NCBI RefSeq assembly: GCF_900177275.1 | Contig: NZ_FXAG01000017.1 | Coordinates: 40,131 to 104,130 of the forward strand | Length of the DNA stretch: 64,000 nucleotides | Direction of reading: 5' to 3' | From: Pseudogulbenkiania subflava DSM 22618 | GTDB taxonomy: Bacteria > Pseudomonadota > Gammaproteobacteria > Burkholderiales > Chromobacteriaceae | Shown here: positions 1 to 8,495 of the stretch, piece after piece | Layout: each line of letters begins with the position of its first letter | Numbering within the stretch: the first letter of the stretch is position 1 | Made by a program: the position numbers and the translations under genes | Notes under the pieces: model-generated | Databases searched by the model: none | What the model was told of the DNA's origin: nothing | The model's input: the letters and a program-made list of their open reading frames with translations, nothing else

Positions 1-1
1 G

Positions 2-556
2 GACATCACGCGTGCCGCGCTGCGCGAGCAGTTCGAGACCAACCTGTTCGGTGCCTGGGAGCTGACCAACGCCGTGCTGCCAGCGATGCGCCGCCAGGGG
101 CACGGCCGCATCCTGTTCAACAGCTCGGTGCTCGGCTTCGCCGCGATGAAGTACCGCGGCGCCTACAACGCCAGCAAGTACGCGATGGAAGGGCTGTGCG
201 ACACGCTGCGGCTGGAGCTGGAGGGCAGCGGCATCTTCGTTTCACTGGTCGAGCCGGGGCCGATCGAGAGCCGCTTCCGCCCCAACGCGCTGACGCACTT
301 CCTGAAGAACGTCGACATCGAACACAGCGCGCACCGCGCCTCGTACGAGAAGCAACTGGTGCGATTGCGGAAGGAGGGACACGCCGCGCCGTTCACGCTG
401 CCGCCCGAGGCGGTGCTGGATGCGGTGTTGAAGTCCTTGCAGAGCAAGCGCCCGGCGGCGCGCTACCGGGTGACGTTTCCGACAAAATTGTTCTGGTATC
501 TGAAGCGGGTGCTGCCGACGCGTGCGCTGGACTGGGTGCTGCAGCGCGCCGCCTGA
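2..556 (+). CDS. Short-chain dehydrogenase/reductase (SDR), 5'-truncated by window edge
   Basis: The reading frame is open from base 2, so the N-terminal part, including the Gly-rich NAD(P)-binding loop, lies outside the window; 184 residues are visible. Seen: an N-x-F-G segment (ETNLFGAWELTN), the NSSVLG strand, and the catalytic Tyr-x-x-x-Lys as YNASKYA, followed by EGLCDTLRLEL and VEPGPIES. This order is the hallmark of classical SDR oxidoreductases, which reduce or oxidise carbonyl/alcohol groups with NAD(P)H. The long C-terminal extension after the PGPI motif resembles the membrane-associated SDRs of the retinol-dehydrogenase/DltE-like group. The substrate cannot be inferred. No gene follows on the same strand; the next gene is convergent. 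Confidence 0.85.
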   Translation, partial: DITRAALREQFETNLFGAWELTNAVLPAMRRQGHGRILFNSSVLGFAAMKYRGAYNASKYAMEGLCDTLRLELEGSGIFVSLVEPGPIESRFRPNALTHFLKNVDIEHSAHRASYEKQLVRLRKEGHAAPFTLPPEAVLDAVLKSLQSKRPAARYRVTFPTKLFWYLKRVLPTRALDWVLQRAA

Positions 557-613
557 GACCGATCTCGCCGCGGGCTCCTGGTGCTAGGCTCATGCGGAGC
601 TTGGGGACTCGTG

Positions 614-661
614 GTGCGGGTGGCACCCATCGATGATGGGTTGACTCCACCCATCCTACGA
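614..661. repeat. REP-like palindromic fragment
   Basis: Directly downstream of the SDR gene, CACCCATC and GATGGGTTG form a small hairpin, followed by CCACCCATCCTACG. The last part matches the right end of the larger REP-like inverted repeat at 5938-6025 (TTCACCCATCCTACC). It is probably a single or decayed REP unit; function not known. Confidence 0.45.
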
Positions 662-675
662 GCTTGATGGCCGGC

Positions 676-800
676 GATGCGCTGCGCGTGCGAATCTCTT
701 GCGGAGATTTGCTCAGCCATGATTCTCATGCCCTACCTGCACATTCCGGTTCCCGCGCTGCGGCGGCATTCAGGCTGCTTTGGCTCGCGCGCCGACGGGA
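676..800. repeat. Degenerate copy of the AGAACCTGTT-ended intergenic element
   Basis: The stretch beginning CTGCGCGTGCGAATCTCTTG matches the interior of the element at 17306-17487 almost base for base over about 80 bases (shared blocks include GCTCAGCCATGAT and CATTCCGGTTCC). The AGAACC-type terminal repeats are not recognisable here, so this copy looks truncated or decayed. It lies between the convergent SDR and diguanylate cyclase genes. Confidence 0.55.
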
Positions 801-822
801 GCAAGTTTGTTCCGAGGGCGAT

Positions 823-2049
823 TCAGCTCGCGCAGACGCGGTTACGGCCGTTTTGCTTGGCCTTGTAGAGACGCTCGTCGGCCAGGCGCAGCAGCTCGCG
901 GATATCCGGTGCGGTGGCCGCGGCCATGCCGATGCTGATGGTGTAGCGCACCGTGCCCTTGTGGCTGTCCACTTCTTCCCTTTCCACTTCTTGTCGCAGT
1001 TCTTCCAGCCGTTGCGCCAGCGGGTGGGCGGCGTCACGTTTCATCAACACCACGAACTCCTCCCCGCCGAAGCGGGCCACGATGGCGCGCGGGAAGTGCT
1101 CGCGCAGCCGGTCGGCCAGGTGCTGGATGACGACGTCGCCGACGTCGTGGCCGAAGCCGTCGTTGATCTGCTTGAAATGGTCGATGTCGATGATGGCGAT
1201 GCCGTAGGCGCCGCGGATCTTCTGCACTTGTTCGAACAGATGGCGGCGGTTGGACAGCCCGGTGAGCGGGTCGGCATGCGCCAGATGCTCCAGCGTCATC
1301 AGGTTTTCGACGAATTCGATGTTGCGCGTGATGCGGCAGGTGAACTCTTCGAAGGTGAAGGGTTTCTGCAGATAATCGTCGGCGCCGGCCTTGAGAAAGC
1401 GCGGCGTCATGGTTTTGTCCTGCTGCACCGAGATACCGACGATGGCGAGCCGGGTGTGCGTGTAGAGCCGGCGGATGGCGCTGGTCATCTGCGCGCCGTC
1501 CATGCCCGGCATGCCGTAATCGGCCAGCACCAGGCTGACGTCGCTGTGCTCGCGCAGAATCTGCAGCGCCTCTTCGGCATCGACCGCCTCCAGCACCTGG
1601 TACAGGTGCCGCCGCAGGTAGTCGCGCAACAGCGAGCGGGTGGTGTGCGAGTCATCCACCACCAGCACCTTGATCTGGGGGTTGCGGTCGATGCGCTTGA
1701 GCATGCGCATCAGGTAGTCGAGCGCCGATGGGCTGTCCTTGGGGATGTAGTCCACCACCGGCATGCTCAGGATGTCGTCACGCGTCTGCTGGTCGTTGTG
1801 GGCGGTCAGGACGATGGTGGGGATGCCGGCCCGGAACAGCGGCGGCAGCGCTTCGCCGCTGGGGGCGTCCGGCAGGCAGTAGTCCGCCACGGCGGCGCTG
1901 AAGCGTGCCTCGCTGGCCAGCTGTTGCTCGAGCTCGGCCAGGCTCATCACCGGCACCGCCTCGAATCCCACTTCTTCGACCATGCGGCAGACCGGGCGGA
2001 TCAGCATGGTGCTGTCCTCGATGACCAGCACGCGTTTTGGGATTTTCAT
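823..2049 (-). CDS. Two-receiver (PleD-like) response regulator diguanylate cyclase
   Basis: Predicted to make cyclic di-GMP from two GTP. The 408-residue protein has three domains: REC1 (about residues 5-120; IEDS acidic pair, phospho-acceptor Asp in ADYCLPD, conserved Lys in IPKDS), REC2 (about 127-245; VVDDS, ADYGMPGMDG, QKPF), and a GGDEF domain whose active-site motif reads GGEEF at 328-332. The RxxD inhibitory I-site normally five residues before GGEEF is not present, so product inhibition may be absent. The ATG at 2049 is chosen because KIPKRVLVIEDS begins there; a TTG two codons upstream is possible, and neither has a strong Shine-Dalgarno sequence. Both receivers keep their key residues, so dual phospho-input is plausible. 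The gene stands alone, divergent from valS. Confidence 0.92.
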   Translation of the reverse strand: MKIPKRVLVIEDSTMLIRPVCRMVEEVGFEAVPVMSLAELEQQLASEARFSAAVADYCLPDAPSGEALPPLFRAGIPTIVLTAHNDQQTRDDILSMPVVDYIPKDSPSALDYLMRMLKRIDRNPQIKVLVVDDSHTTRSLLRDYLRRHLYQVLEAVDAEEALQILREHSDVSLVLADYGMPGMDGAQMTSAIRRLYTHTRLAIVGISVQQDKTMTPRFLKAGADDYLQKPFTFEEFTCRITRNIEFVENLMTLEHLAHADPLTGLSNRRHLFEQVQKIRGAYGIAIIDIDHFKQINDGFGHDVGDVVIQHLADRLREHFPRAIVARFGGEEFVVLMKRDAAHPLAQRLEELRQEVEREEVDSHKGTVRYTISIGMAAATAPDIRELLRLADERLYKAKQNGRNRVCAS

Positions 2050-2243
2050 AAGCAAATCAGGTGGTAATTGCCTTTTTTGATAAGCAATTTATTTAATATC
2101 TTGTTGTTTTGACTTTTAGATAGGATAGGCTACGCCTTTTGCCTCATGCTGTCCAAATAACACGGCGGACTCGGAAGGTTGGACCGATTCGGTTTATAAT
2201 CGATCCCATTTTTCTGCTTTCCTCACGGACACGAATTCAGACC

Positions 2244-5060
2244 ATGGAACTCGCCAAGAGCTTTGAACCGGGCGACATCGAACGCCGCTGGTACACCATC
2301 TGGGAAAACGCCGGCTATTTTCAGCCGCACATGGATTCCGACAAGCCGTCGTTCTGCATCCAGCTGCCGCCGCCCAACGTCACCGGCACCCTGCATATGG
2401 GCCACGCCTTCAACCAGACCATCATGGACGGTCTGACCCGCTACTACCGCATGAAGGGCGACAACACCGCCTGGATTCCGGGCACCGACCATGCCGGTAT
2501 CGCCACGCAGATCGTGGTGGAGCGCCAACTGGCCGAGCAGGGCGTGAGCCGCCACGATCTGGGGCGCGAAGCGTTCATCGACAAGGTGTGGGAGTGGAAG
2601 AACGTTTCCGGCGGCACCATTACCCAGCAGATGCGCCGTGTCGGCTGCTCGGTGGACTGGAGCCGCGAATACTTCACCATGGACGACACCCGCGCCGGCA
2701 TCGTCACCGAGGTGTTCGTGCGCCTCTACGAACAGGGACTGATCTACCGCGGCAAGCGCCTGGTGAACTGGGACCCGAAGCTCGGCACCGCCGTATCCGA
2801 CCTCGAAGTGCTGTCGGAAGAAGAAGACGGTTCGATGTGGCACATCCGCTACCCGGTGGTGGGCAGCGATGAAACCGTGGTGGTCGCCACCACCCGTCCG
2901 GAAACGCTGCTGGGCGACGTGGCCGTAGCCATCAACCCGACCGACGAGCGCTACCAGCACCTCCTGGGCAAGATGCTCGAGCTGCCGCTGACCGGCCGCC
3001 AGATTCCGGTGATCGCCGACGACTACGTCGACGCCGCCTTCGGTACCGGCTTCGTCAAGATCACCCCGGCGCACGACTTCAACGACTACCAGGTCGGCAA
3101 GCGTCACAACACCTCGCTGATCAACGTGATGAGCCTGCAGGCCACCATCCTCGACAAGGCCCAGGTATTCGGCTTCGATGGTTCGGCCTTGGGCACCATC
3201 GAGCTGCCGGCCGCCTACGCCGGTCTGCATACCTCCGACGCGCGCAAGAAGATGGTCGCCGACCTCGAGGCGCAGGGCCTCTTGGTGGAAGTGAAGCCGC
3301 ACAAGCTGATGGTGCCGCGCGGCGACCGCACCGGCTCGGTGATCGAGCCGATGCTGACCGATCAGTGGTTCGTCGCCATGACCAAGGTGGGCGAGGGCGA
3401 TGCCTCCGGCAAGAGCATTACCGAGAAGGCCATCGATGCCGTCGAATCCGGCCAGGTGCGCTTCATACCGGAAAACTGGGTCAACACCTACAACCAGTGG
3501 ATGAACAACATCCAGGACTGGTGTATCAGCCGCCAGCTGTGGTGGGGCCATCAGATTCCGGCCTGGTATGACGAAGACGGCAAGGTCTACGTCGGCCGCA
3601 GCCTGGAAGAAGCCCAGGCCAAGGCGCCGGGCAAGACGCTGCGCCGCGACGACGACGTGCTCGACACCTGGTTCTCATCCGCGCTGGTGCCGTTCTCCAC
3701 GCTGGGCTGGCCGGAAGATACGCCGGAACTGCGTGCCTTCGTGCCGTCGCAAGTGCTGGTGACCGGCTACGAGATCATCTTCTTCTGGGTCGCCCGGATG
3801 ATCATGATGACCACGCACTTCACCGGCAAGGTGCCGTTCAAGGACGTGTACATCCACGGCATGGTACGCGACCACGAAGGCAAGAAGATGTCCAAGTCCG
3901 AGGGCAACGTGATCGACCCGGTGGACCTGATCGACGGCATCGCGCTGCAGCCCTTGGTCGAGAAGCGCACCACCGGTCTGCGCCGCCCGGAAAAGGCCCC
4001 GCAGATCGCCAAGGCCACCGAGAAGCTGTTCCCGGAAGGCATCCCGCCCTTTGGTAGCGACGCACTGCGCTTCACCATGGCGAGCTACGCCACGCTCGGC
4101 CGCTCGGTCAACTTCGACTTCAAGCGCGCCGAAGGCTATCGCAACTTCTGCAACAAGCTGTGGAACGCCACCCGTTTCGTGATGATGAACGTCGAGGGTA
4201 AAGACTGCGGCCAGGATGAAAGCCTGCCGCTGGAGTACAGCTTCGTCGATCAGTGGATCATCGGCCGCCTGCAACAGGCCGAAGCCGACGTCACCAACGC
4301 GCTGGAAACCTACCGCTTCGACCTCGCCGCGCAGACCATCTACGAGTTCATCTGGAACGAGTACTGCGACTGGTACGTCGAGCTGGCCAAGGTACAGTTG
4401 CAGAATGGTAACGAAGCGCAGCAACGCGCCACCCGCCGTACCATCGTGCGTGTGCTGGAAGTGGCGCTGCGCCTGACCCACCCAATCATGCCGTTCATCA
4501 CCGAAGAGCTGTGGCAGACCGTGGCTCCGCTCGCCAACGCCAACAAGACCGACTCGATCATGATGGCCGCCTGGCCGGTGGCGGTGCCGGAGAAGATCAA
4601 CGCCGAAGCCAACGCTCGCATGGAAGCGTTCAAGGACATGGTCAACGCGGTGCGCAACCTGCGCGGCGAAATGGGCATCGGCCCGGCCGTGAAGGCCCCG
4701 CTGTTCATCGAAACCGCCGACCAGACCCTGGCCGACTACGTGCCCTACCTTAAGCTCTTGTGCCGCCTCACCGATGGTACGCTGCTGGCCAAGCTGCCGG
4801 AAGACGATTCCCCGGTGGCAATCAGCGGCGACGCCCGCCTGATGCTGAAGGTAGAAGTGGACAAAGCCGCCGAAACCGCGCGCTTGACCAAGGAAATCGG
4901 CAAGGCGGAGGCCGAACTCGCCAAGCTGACAGCCAAGCTGGAAAAACCGGGCTACGTCGACAAGGCGCCGGCGCATCTGGTGGAGCGCGACAAGGCGCAA
5001 CTGGCCGAGTTCAGCGACAAGCTGGAGAAGCTGAAGGGGCAGATTGAGAAGCTGAAGTAA
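2244..5060 (+). CDS. valS: Valyl-tRNA synthetase
   Basis: Charges tRNA-Val with valine in the cytosol and edits mischarged threonine. The 938-residue class I synthetase shows the HIGH signature as HMGH at residues 51-54 after [10 protein letters not shown], the CP1 editing domain around [17 protein letters not shown], the KMSKS motif at 548-552 ([14 protein letters not shown]), an anticodon-binding domain, and a C-terminal coiled coil rich in Lys/Glu ([19 protein letters not shown] onward), all typical of ValRS and near the usual ~950 residues. The ATG at 2244 ([16 protein letters not shown]) fits the family start; the frame is open further upstream, but that extension is not protein-like. 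A TATAAT at 2195-2200 is a possible -10 box, without a good -35. A strong terminator follows. Confidence 0.97.
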   Translation: MELAKSFEPGDIERRWYTIWENAGYFQPHMDSDKPSFCIQLPPPNVTGTLHMGHAFNQTIMDGLTRYYRMKGDNTAWIPGTDHAGIATQIVVERQLAEQGVSRHDLGREAFIDKVWEWKNVSGGTITQQMRRVGCSVDWSREYFTMDDTRAGIVTEVFVRLYEQGLIYRGKRLVNWDPKLGTAVSDLEVLSEEEDGSMWHIRYPVVGSDETVVVATTRPETLLGDVAVAINPTDERYQHLLGKMLELPLTGRQIPVIADDYVDAAFGTGFVKITPAHDFNDYQVGKRHNTSLINVMSLQATILDKAQVFGFDGSALGTIELPAAYAGLHTSDARKKMVADLEAQGLLVEVKPHKLMVPRGDRTGSVIEPMLTDQWFVAMTKVGEGDASGKSITEKAIDAVESGQVRFIPENWVNTYNQWMNNIQDWCISRQLWWGHQIPAWYDEDGKVYVGRSLEEAQAKAPGKTLRRDDDVLDTWFSSALVPFSTLGWPEDTPELRAFVPSQVLVTGYEIIFFWVARMIMMTTHFTGKVPFKDVYIHGMVRDHEGKKMSKSEGNVIDPVDLIDGIALQPLVEKRTTGLRRPEKAPQIAKATEKLFPEGIPPFGSDALRFTMASYATLGRSVNFDFKRAEGYRNFCNKLWNATRFVMMNVEGKDCGQDESLPLEYSFVDQWIIGRLQQAEADVTNALETYRFDLAAQTIYEFIWNEYCDWYVELAKVQLQNGNEAQQRATRRTIVRVLEVALRLTHPIMPFITEELWQTVAPLANANKTDSIMMAAWPVAVPEKINAEANARMEAFKDMVNAVRNLRGEMGIGPAVKAPLFIETADQTLADYVPYLKLLCRLTDGTLLAKLPEDDSPVAISGDARLMLKVEVDKAAETARLTKEIGKAEAELAKLTAKLEKPGYVDKAPAHLVERDKAQLAEFSDKLEKLKGQIEKLK

Positions 5061-5072
5061 TTGGTATATTGA

Positions 5073-5100
5073 ACGGGTCGCTTTTGCGACCCGTTTTTCT
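5073..5100 (+). terminator. Rho-independent terminator of valS
   Basis: Nine-base-pair stem ACGGGTCGC / GCGACCCGT with a TTTT loop, followed by a T-run, starting 13 bases after the valS stop codon. Confidence 0.9.
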
Positions 5101-5132
5101 GTGTGTTGTGCAGAGGTGTTTTGGGGGAGGTT

Positions 5133-5816
5133 ATGAAAAATCTTTATTTTGTTGATTATGAAAATTTACCGAGCCTGAGTTTTGAAAAGGTTGATGTCTC
5201 TGCCGATCAAGTCGTTATTTTTGTTGGGAAAAATCAGAGCAAAATCAATGTTGATACTGTGATTCAAACGCAGAAGCTTGGCGCAGCCATTGAGTGGATG
5301 AAGATGGATGGGTCTGGTCGGAATGCTCTTGATTTTCATATTGCATATTATTTGGGCCATTTTGCAGCCTCTCTTGAGGCTGCAAGGGTGCAATGTAATA
5401 TATATGTTGTATCCAAGGACGGTGATTACGATATTCTGATAAAGCATGTTCAATCACTTGGGCATCAATGTCACAGATTAACAGCCATTGATCCTGAGGC
5501 TATAGTGGTGCCTAAGCCTATAATCAATACGAATCCTGCCCCTTTTGTGCAAATTGTGTCTTCAGAGGGAGCAGGCAATCAAGAAAATAAATTAAATCAG
5601 CTTAATTCGGCTCAACAAGTTTATGAGCATCTTGTAGGGCAACTGAAAAAAGTGGATAAATTAAAGCGTCCCCGTACTCGTGCGACGCTGCTCAATCATG
5701 TTACGGCGCAATATCAGAAAAAAACTGTGGGGATCGAGATGGAGAAAATTTTGAATCTTTTGATTGCAAACAATAATATCACTGTAAACAATCAAAGGAT
5801 ATCTTACCATTTCTGA
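5133..5816 (+). CDS. NYN/PIN-like nuclease-fold protein with C-terminal helix-turn-helix-like region
   Basis: 227 residues. Residues 1-125 look like a NYN/PIN-type domain: FVDYEN at the start (acidic Asp), FVGKNQSK, MDGSGRNALDFHIAYYLG in the middle, and VVSKDGDYDILIKH near the end, giving the acidic residues expected of a metal-dependent RNase fold. A linker (about 130-165) leads to a basic C-terminal part (VYEHLVGQLKK through NNQRISYHF) that resembles the winged-helix module often joined to NYN domains. A purine-rich GGGGGAGG stands 5 bases before the ATG. The gene is visibly AT-rich (TTTTGTTGATTATGAAAAT style) against very GC-rich neighbours, and sits next to repeats and a transposase, so horizontal acquisition is likely. 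RNase activity and any defence role are inference. Confidence 0.75.
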   Translation: MKNLYFVDYENLPSLSFEKVDVSADQVVIFVGKNQSKINVDTVIQTQKLGAAIEWMKMDGSGRNALDFHIAYYLGHFAASLEAARVQCNIYVVSKDGDYDILIKHVQSLGHQCHRLTAIDPEAIVVPKPIINTNPAPFVQIVSSEGAGNQENKLNQLNSAQQVYEHLVGQLKKVDKLKRPRTRATLLNHVTAQYQKKTVGIEMEKILNLLIANNNITVNNQRISYHF

Positions 5817-5887
5817 TTTTGTGTAATCAGGTTGGCTAGACTGAATGAAACTAAGCTCAACGCCTATCGCGAAATGGGTTGCTAAAG

Positions 5888-5925
5888 GTTGGCCGCAAGC
5901 CGTAATGGGTTTGCGGCCAACGTGT
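5888..5925 (+). terminator. Hairpin built from an inverted pair of a TTGGCCG-type word
   Basis: GTTGGCCGCAA (5888-5898) pairs perfectly with TTGCGGCCAAC (5911-5921), followed by GTGTTTT. It lies 71 bases after the NYN gene stop and may terminate it. The word is a one-base variant of the TTGGCCGAA motif repeated throughout the window. Confidence 0.55.
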
Positions 5926-5937
5926 TTTGGTAGCACG

Positions 5938-6025
5938 CAGGATGGGTGAAGGCGCTGGCGCCGTAACCCGTCAATAAACGTTGCTCTTGTCGTGATGGAT
6001 TGCGCTTCGCTTCACCCATCCTACC
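5938..6025. repeat. REP-like inverted repeat (~88 bp)
   Basis: The left end GCAGGATGGGTGAAGGCG and the right end CGCTTCACCCATCCTACC are inverted copies of each other, with about 50 bases between. Units of this kind are typical of REP/REPIN sequences mobilised by RAYT transposases; a RAYT gene lies 400 bases away, but its own flanking repeats are of a different family. Confidence 0.65.
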
Positions 6026-6090
6026 AAATGGTGCAATAGCCGGTCGTGTTTTACCCTCCCAGTTCATCAACCAACTCATCCCATCCCGCC

Positions 6091-6275
6091 TCATTTCAAT
6101 ATCCGCCTGATATAGCTATCCATGATCGCCTGATAGCTCCCATCCTGCTTCATTTCCCATAGTGCTTTATCGAACACATCGCATGTCGAGTTTTTGTGGC
6201 GTGCTTTCGAGAATGCGAGGTAGCTCGGCACGGTGTCGATAACCTGCGGCAACTGCCTGACCTGCCCAGCAGCGC
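6091..6275 (-). pseudogene. 3' remnant of a family-3 periplasmic solute-binding protein gene
   Basis: The last ~55 codons read QLPQVIDTVPSYLAFSKARH...FDKALWEMKQDGSYQAIMDSYIRRILK and a stop. This is the typical C-terminal end of amino-acid-type extracellular solute-binding proteins (SBP_bac_3): a P-x-Y-x-AFSK strand, then F-x-KAL-x-x-M-K-x-DG-x-x-x-I-x-x-x-Y. The similarity stops exactly where the left ~100-bp repeat flanking the RAYT gene begins (6276); upstream codons only translate the repeat. No N-terminal half is found elsewhere in the window, so the gene seems cut by insertion or deletion at the repeat and is surely non-functional. Confidence 0.7.
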
Positions 6276-6377
6276 GTAGGGCGGATACCCTGTAAGGGTG
6301 ATCCGCCATTTTCTTGCCCACGTATTTCGGCACTGGCGCTGCTGGCGGAACGCCCGCTGTGCGGGCTTCCGCCCTAC
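6276..6377. repeat. Left ~100-bp direct repeat flanking the RAYT gene
   Basis: 102 bases starting GTAGGGCGGATACCC and ending TTCCGCCCTAC, so the unit also carries short inverted ends (GTAGGGCGGA / TCCGCCCTAC). It is repeated in the same orientation at 6966-7063 with few differences, on the other side of the transposase gene. The structure fits a pair of REP palindromes (REPIN). Confidence 0.8.
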
Positions 6378-6441
6378 GGGGGGCGCCTCGGGCGGGGCGG
6401 TGGCGTAATATGCGTTTGTAATGTTGTGCTGGAGCGAGGGG

Positions 6442-6969
6442 ATGGCGAATTATCGGCGTTGGCGGGTGCCGGGCGGGACGTACTTCTTCACGGTGACCTT
6501 GCTGGAGCGGGGTTCCGGGTTGCTGGTCGAGCAGATCGAGGCGTTGCGGGAGGCGGTGCGGCGCACCCGCGCCGAGCGGCCGTTCCACATCGACGGTTGG
6601 GTGGTGTTGCCCGACCACTTGCATTGCATGATCACCTTGCCGCCGGGCGATGACGATTTTGCCAACCGTATCAAGGCGATCAAGATCCGCTTTGTGCGGG
6701 CATTGCCGGCGACGGAGCGGCGCAACACGGCGCGCGTGCGAAAAGGCGAGCGAGGTGTGTGGCAACGGCGGTTTTGGGAGCATGTGATCCGTTCCGAAGC
6801 CGATTATGCGGCGCATCTGGATTACATCCACATCAACCCGTTCAAGCACGGCTTGGTGATGCGGGTAGCCGATTGGCCGTTCTCGACCTTTCACCGTGCG
6901 GTGGCGGAGGGTCTGTACCCGGAGGATTGGGCCGGTGGCACCTTGCCGTTGCCGGAGGTCCCCGAGTAG
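6442..6969 (+). CDS. REP-associated tyrosine transposase (RAYT, Y1 family)
   Basis: 175-residue single-strand DNA transposase of the IS200/IS605-related Y1 superfamily that moves REP sequences. Seen: start MANYRRWRVPGGTYFFTVTL (typical RAYT N-terminus), the metal-binding His-x-His as PDHLHCMITLP, and the catalytic Tyr in YIHINPFKHGL. The ATG at 6442 is preferred on family grounds; an ATG at 6421 would add seven residues. Its stop codon TAG lies inside the first bases of the right-hand direct repeat, so gene and repeat are fused as one unit. The flanking ~100-bp direct repeats and the stump of a solute-binding-protein gene suggest the whole unit inserted here. No frameshift is visible, so it may be active. 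Confidence 0.9.
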   Translation: MANYRRWRVPGGTYFFTVTLLERGSGLLVEQIEALREAVRRTRAERPFHIDGWVVLPDHLHCMITLPPGDDDFANRIKAIKIRFVRALPATERRNTARVRKGERGVWQRRFWEHVIRSEADYAAHLDYIHINPFKHGLVMRVADWPFSTFHRAVAEGLYPEDWAGGTLPLPEVPE

Positions 6970-7063
6970 GGCGGATACCCTGTAAGGGTGATCCGCCATT
7001 TTTCTGTCCACGTATTTCGGCGTTGGCGCGGCTGGCGGAACGCCCTTTGGGCTTCCGCCCTAC
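6966..7063. repeat. Right ~100-bp direct repeat flanking the RAYT gene
   Basis: 98 bases, same orientation as the copy at 6276-6377, beginning GTAGGGCGGATACCC and ending CTTCCGCCCTAC. Differences are mainly a few substitutions and a 4-base length change near the right end (CGCCCTTTGGGC against CGCCCGCTGTGCGGGC), which is itself a compensating change inside a small hairpin. It supplies the RAYT stop codon. Confidence 0.8.
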
Positions 7064-7158
7064 GGTGACGATCTGCCGTGACTTCTCCGCATTGAGGTCG
7101 CCTCCGCCCCGGAGGCGGGAGTAGCGCGTAGTAGTCGCAGGGCTTGGCCGCCATGGGC

Positions 7159-8352
7159 TCAGGGCGATTTGGCCAGGCTCAGCGCGTATTTGCGGCAGTG
7201 TTCGAGGTAGCCCTGTTCGTGGCTCGCCACCAGCTGCACCACGCTTTGCCACAGCCATGATGGGGCGTCGAGGGTCTTGCTGCGCTGTTGTTTCAGCTCG
7301 GACAGCCAGGCCTTGCAGGTGGCCTCGTCCATCTGCCGGGCGTGGGCGGTGCCGACGACCCAGGCCAGGTAGTGCGCCACCTGCATCGCCTGCTTGGGAT
7401 CGAGCTGCTCGATCTGCAGCGCCAGGTCCTGCGGTAGCAACTCGCGGATGAACACGCCGCGGTCGAGGAAGCGCGCGGCCAGCATCCGCTCGCCGAGCGC
7501 GGGCGACAGGTTCCGGGTGCCGGTGAGCACGCGCTGGGCGTTGTCGCGCGGCATCTTGCTGCGGTTGAGGCGCGGGGCCGCGGCGTGCACAGCCTCCTTG
7601 ATGTCGATCAGGCAGTACTCGCGCTCCTCGCCGTTGTCGATGCCCAGCAGCACCGCGTAGCGCAGCAGGCCGAGCGAGCTGCAGCCCTTCACCCAGTAGG
7701 CGGCGTCGAGCAGTTCCACCCTGGCGTCGTCGTCGCGCGACTTCAGCCGGGTGGCAAGTTTCCGCAGGCCGCCTGTCCGGAATAGTTCCTGCATTGCCTG
7801 CCGCTCCTCGTCGTCGAGCGGCCAGAAACGCCGGCCCAGCGGGATGGTGGGCTTGGGGTTGTCGATGTGTTCGCGCGCCAGCTGCTCCCAGCGCCGCGAC
7901 TTGGAGGTGCGCAGCAGGCTGTCGATTAGTTCGGGGCGCGGTTGCTGCTGCGGGGGGCTGAGGAAGGCGTTTTCGTAGCCTTGCACCATCTGTTCCAGCA
8001 TCTGCGCGGTGATCACGCCGGGTAGCCGGCTGCCGCGCGCGGCGGTGGCCAGCGACAGCGCTAGGCGCACCAAGTCGTGGGCGGGATTGCCGATCACGGT
8101 CTGGTCGAGGTCGCGAATCTGCACCACAACCTTGCCGTCGATCCGGCCCAGCGGTCCCAGGTTGCTCAGGTGGCAGTCGCCGCAAATCCAGACGGCCGGC
8201 CCGTGCGGTAGCGCGTGGCCGCGCTGGCTGTGAAGCCAGTCGTAGTACTGCACGGTGTTGCCGCGCACATAGGCGTGCGGCGAGCGGGCCATCTTCAGGT
8301 TGCGGAGCGCCAGCAGCAGGGGGCGGCGTTCATCGGGGGGCGGCAGGGGCAT
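7159..8352 (-). CDS. DUF2252 family protein (kinase-fold-like)
   Basis: 397 residues. The conserved core reads ICGDCHLSNLGPLG and, some 20 residues on, RDLDQTVIGNPAHDLVRLALSL. The first resembles the catalytic loop (HGDxHxxN) and the second the metal-binding D-x-D region of aminoglycoside/choline phosphotransferase-like kinases; DUF2252 members show this pattern with Cys instead of the first His. The start ATG has AGGAG six bases upstream. The biochemical role of DUF2252 is not established; a small-molecule kinase is an inference from the motif. The gene is single, with no terminator seen directly behind it. Confidence 0.85.
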   Translation of the reverse strand: MPLPPPDERRPLLLALRNLKMARSPHAYVRGNTVQYYDWLHSQRGHALPHGPAVWICGDCHLSNLGPLGRIDGKVVVQIRDLDQTVIGNPAHDLVRLALSLATAARGSRLPGVITAQMLEQMVQGYENAFLSPPQQQPRPELIDSLLRTSKSRRWEQLAREHIDNPKPTIPLGRRFWPLDDEERQAMQELFRTGGLRKLATRLKSRDDDARVELLDAAYWVKGCSSLGLLRYAVLLGIDNGEEREYCLIDIKEAVHAAAPRLNRSKMPRDNAQRVLTGTRNLSPALGERMLAARFLDRGVFIRELLPQDLALQIEQLDPKQAMQVAHYLAWVVGTAHARQMDEATCKAWLSELKQQRSKTLDAPSWLWQSVVQLVASHEQGYLEHCRKYALSLAKSP

Positions 8353-8443
8353 CGCGGCTCCTGAGCGTTCGACGTGATACGGTCATGGTAGCCTGCCGGC
8401 GGAGGCATCGCTGGGAGCGGGGAGCGGGGGAGGGGCGAAACCA

Positions 8444-8473
8444 TGAAAAAACCGGGCATGTCGCCCGGTTTCT
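8444..8473 (-). terminator. Terminator of the PPIase gene
   Basis: On the minus strand AAACCGGGC / GCCCGGTTT form a 9-bp stem followed by a T-run, 23 bases beyond the PPIase stop codon. Confidence 0.85.
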
Positions 8474-8495
8474 TGTTTCGGCCTGTCGGTCGGTA

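Noticed and set aside
664..2067. Long open frame on the plus strand opposite the diguanylate cyclase
   Set aside because: It is the antisense shadow of a gene with clear REC and GGDEF motifs; its translation is a His/Val/Gln/Ala-rich string with no domain.
2195..2200. TATAAT as a firm valS promoter
   Set aside because: No acceptable -35 hexamer at 16-18 bases; kept only as a possibility in the valS entry.
2223..5000. Two ~440-codon open frames on the minus strand opposite valS
   Set aside because: Both are composition effects of high-G+C third codon positions; all ValRS motifs lie on the plus strand.
5133..7063. Genomic island or integrative element around the RAYT gene
   Set aside because: No integrase, att repeats or tRNA target next to it; only a RAYT unit, REP repeats and one AT-rich gene are present.
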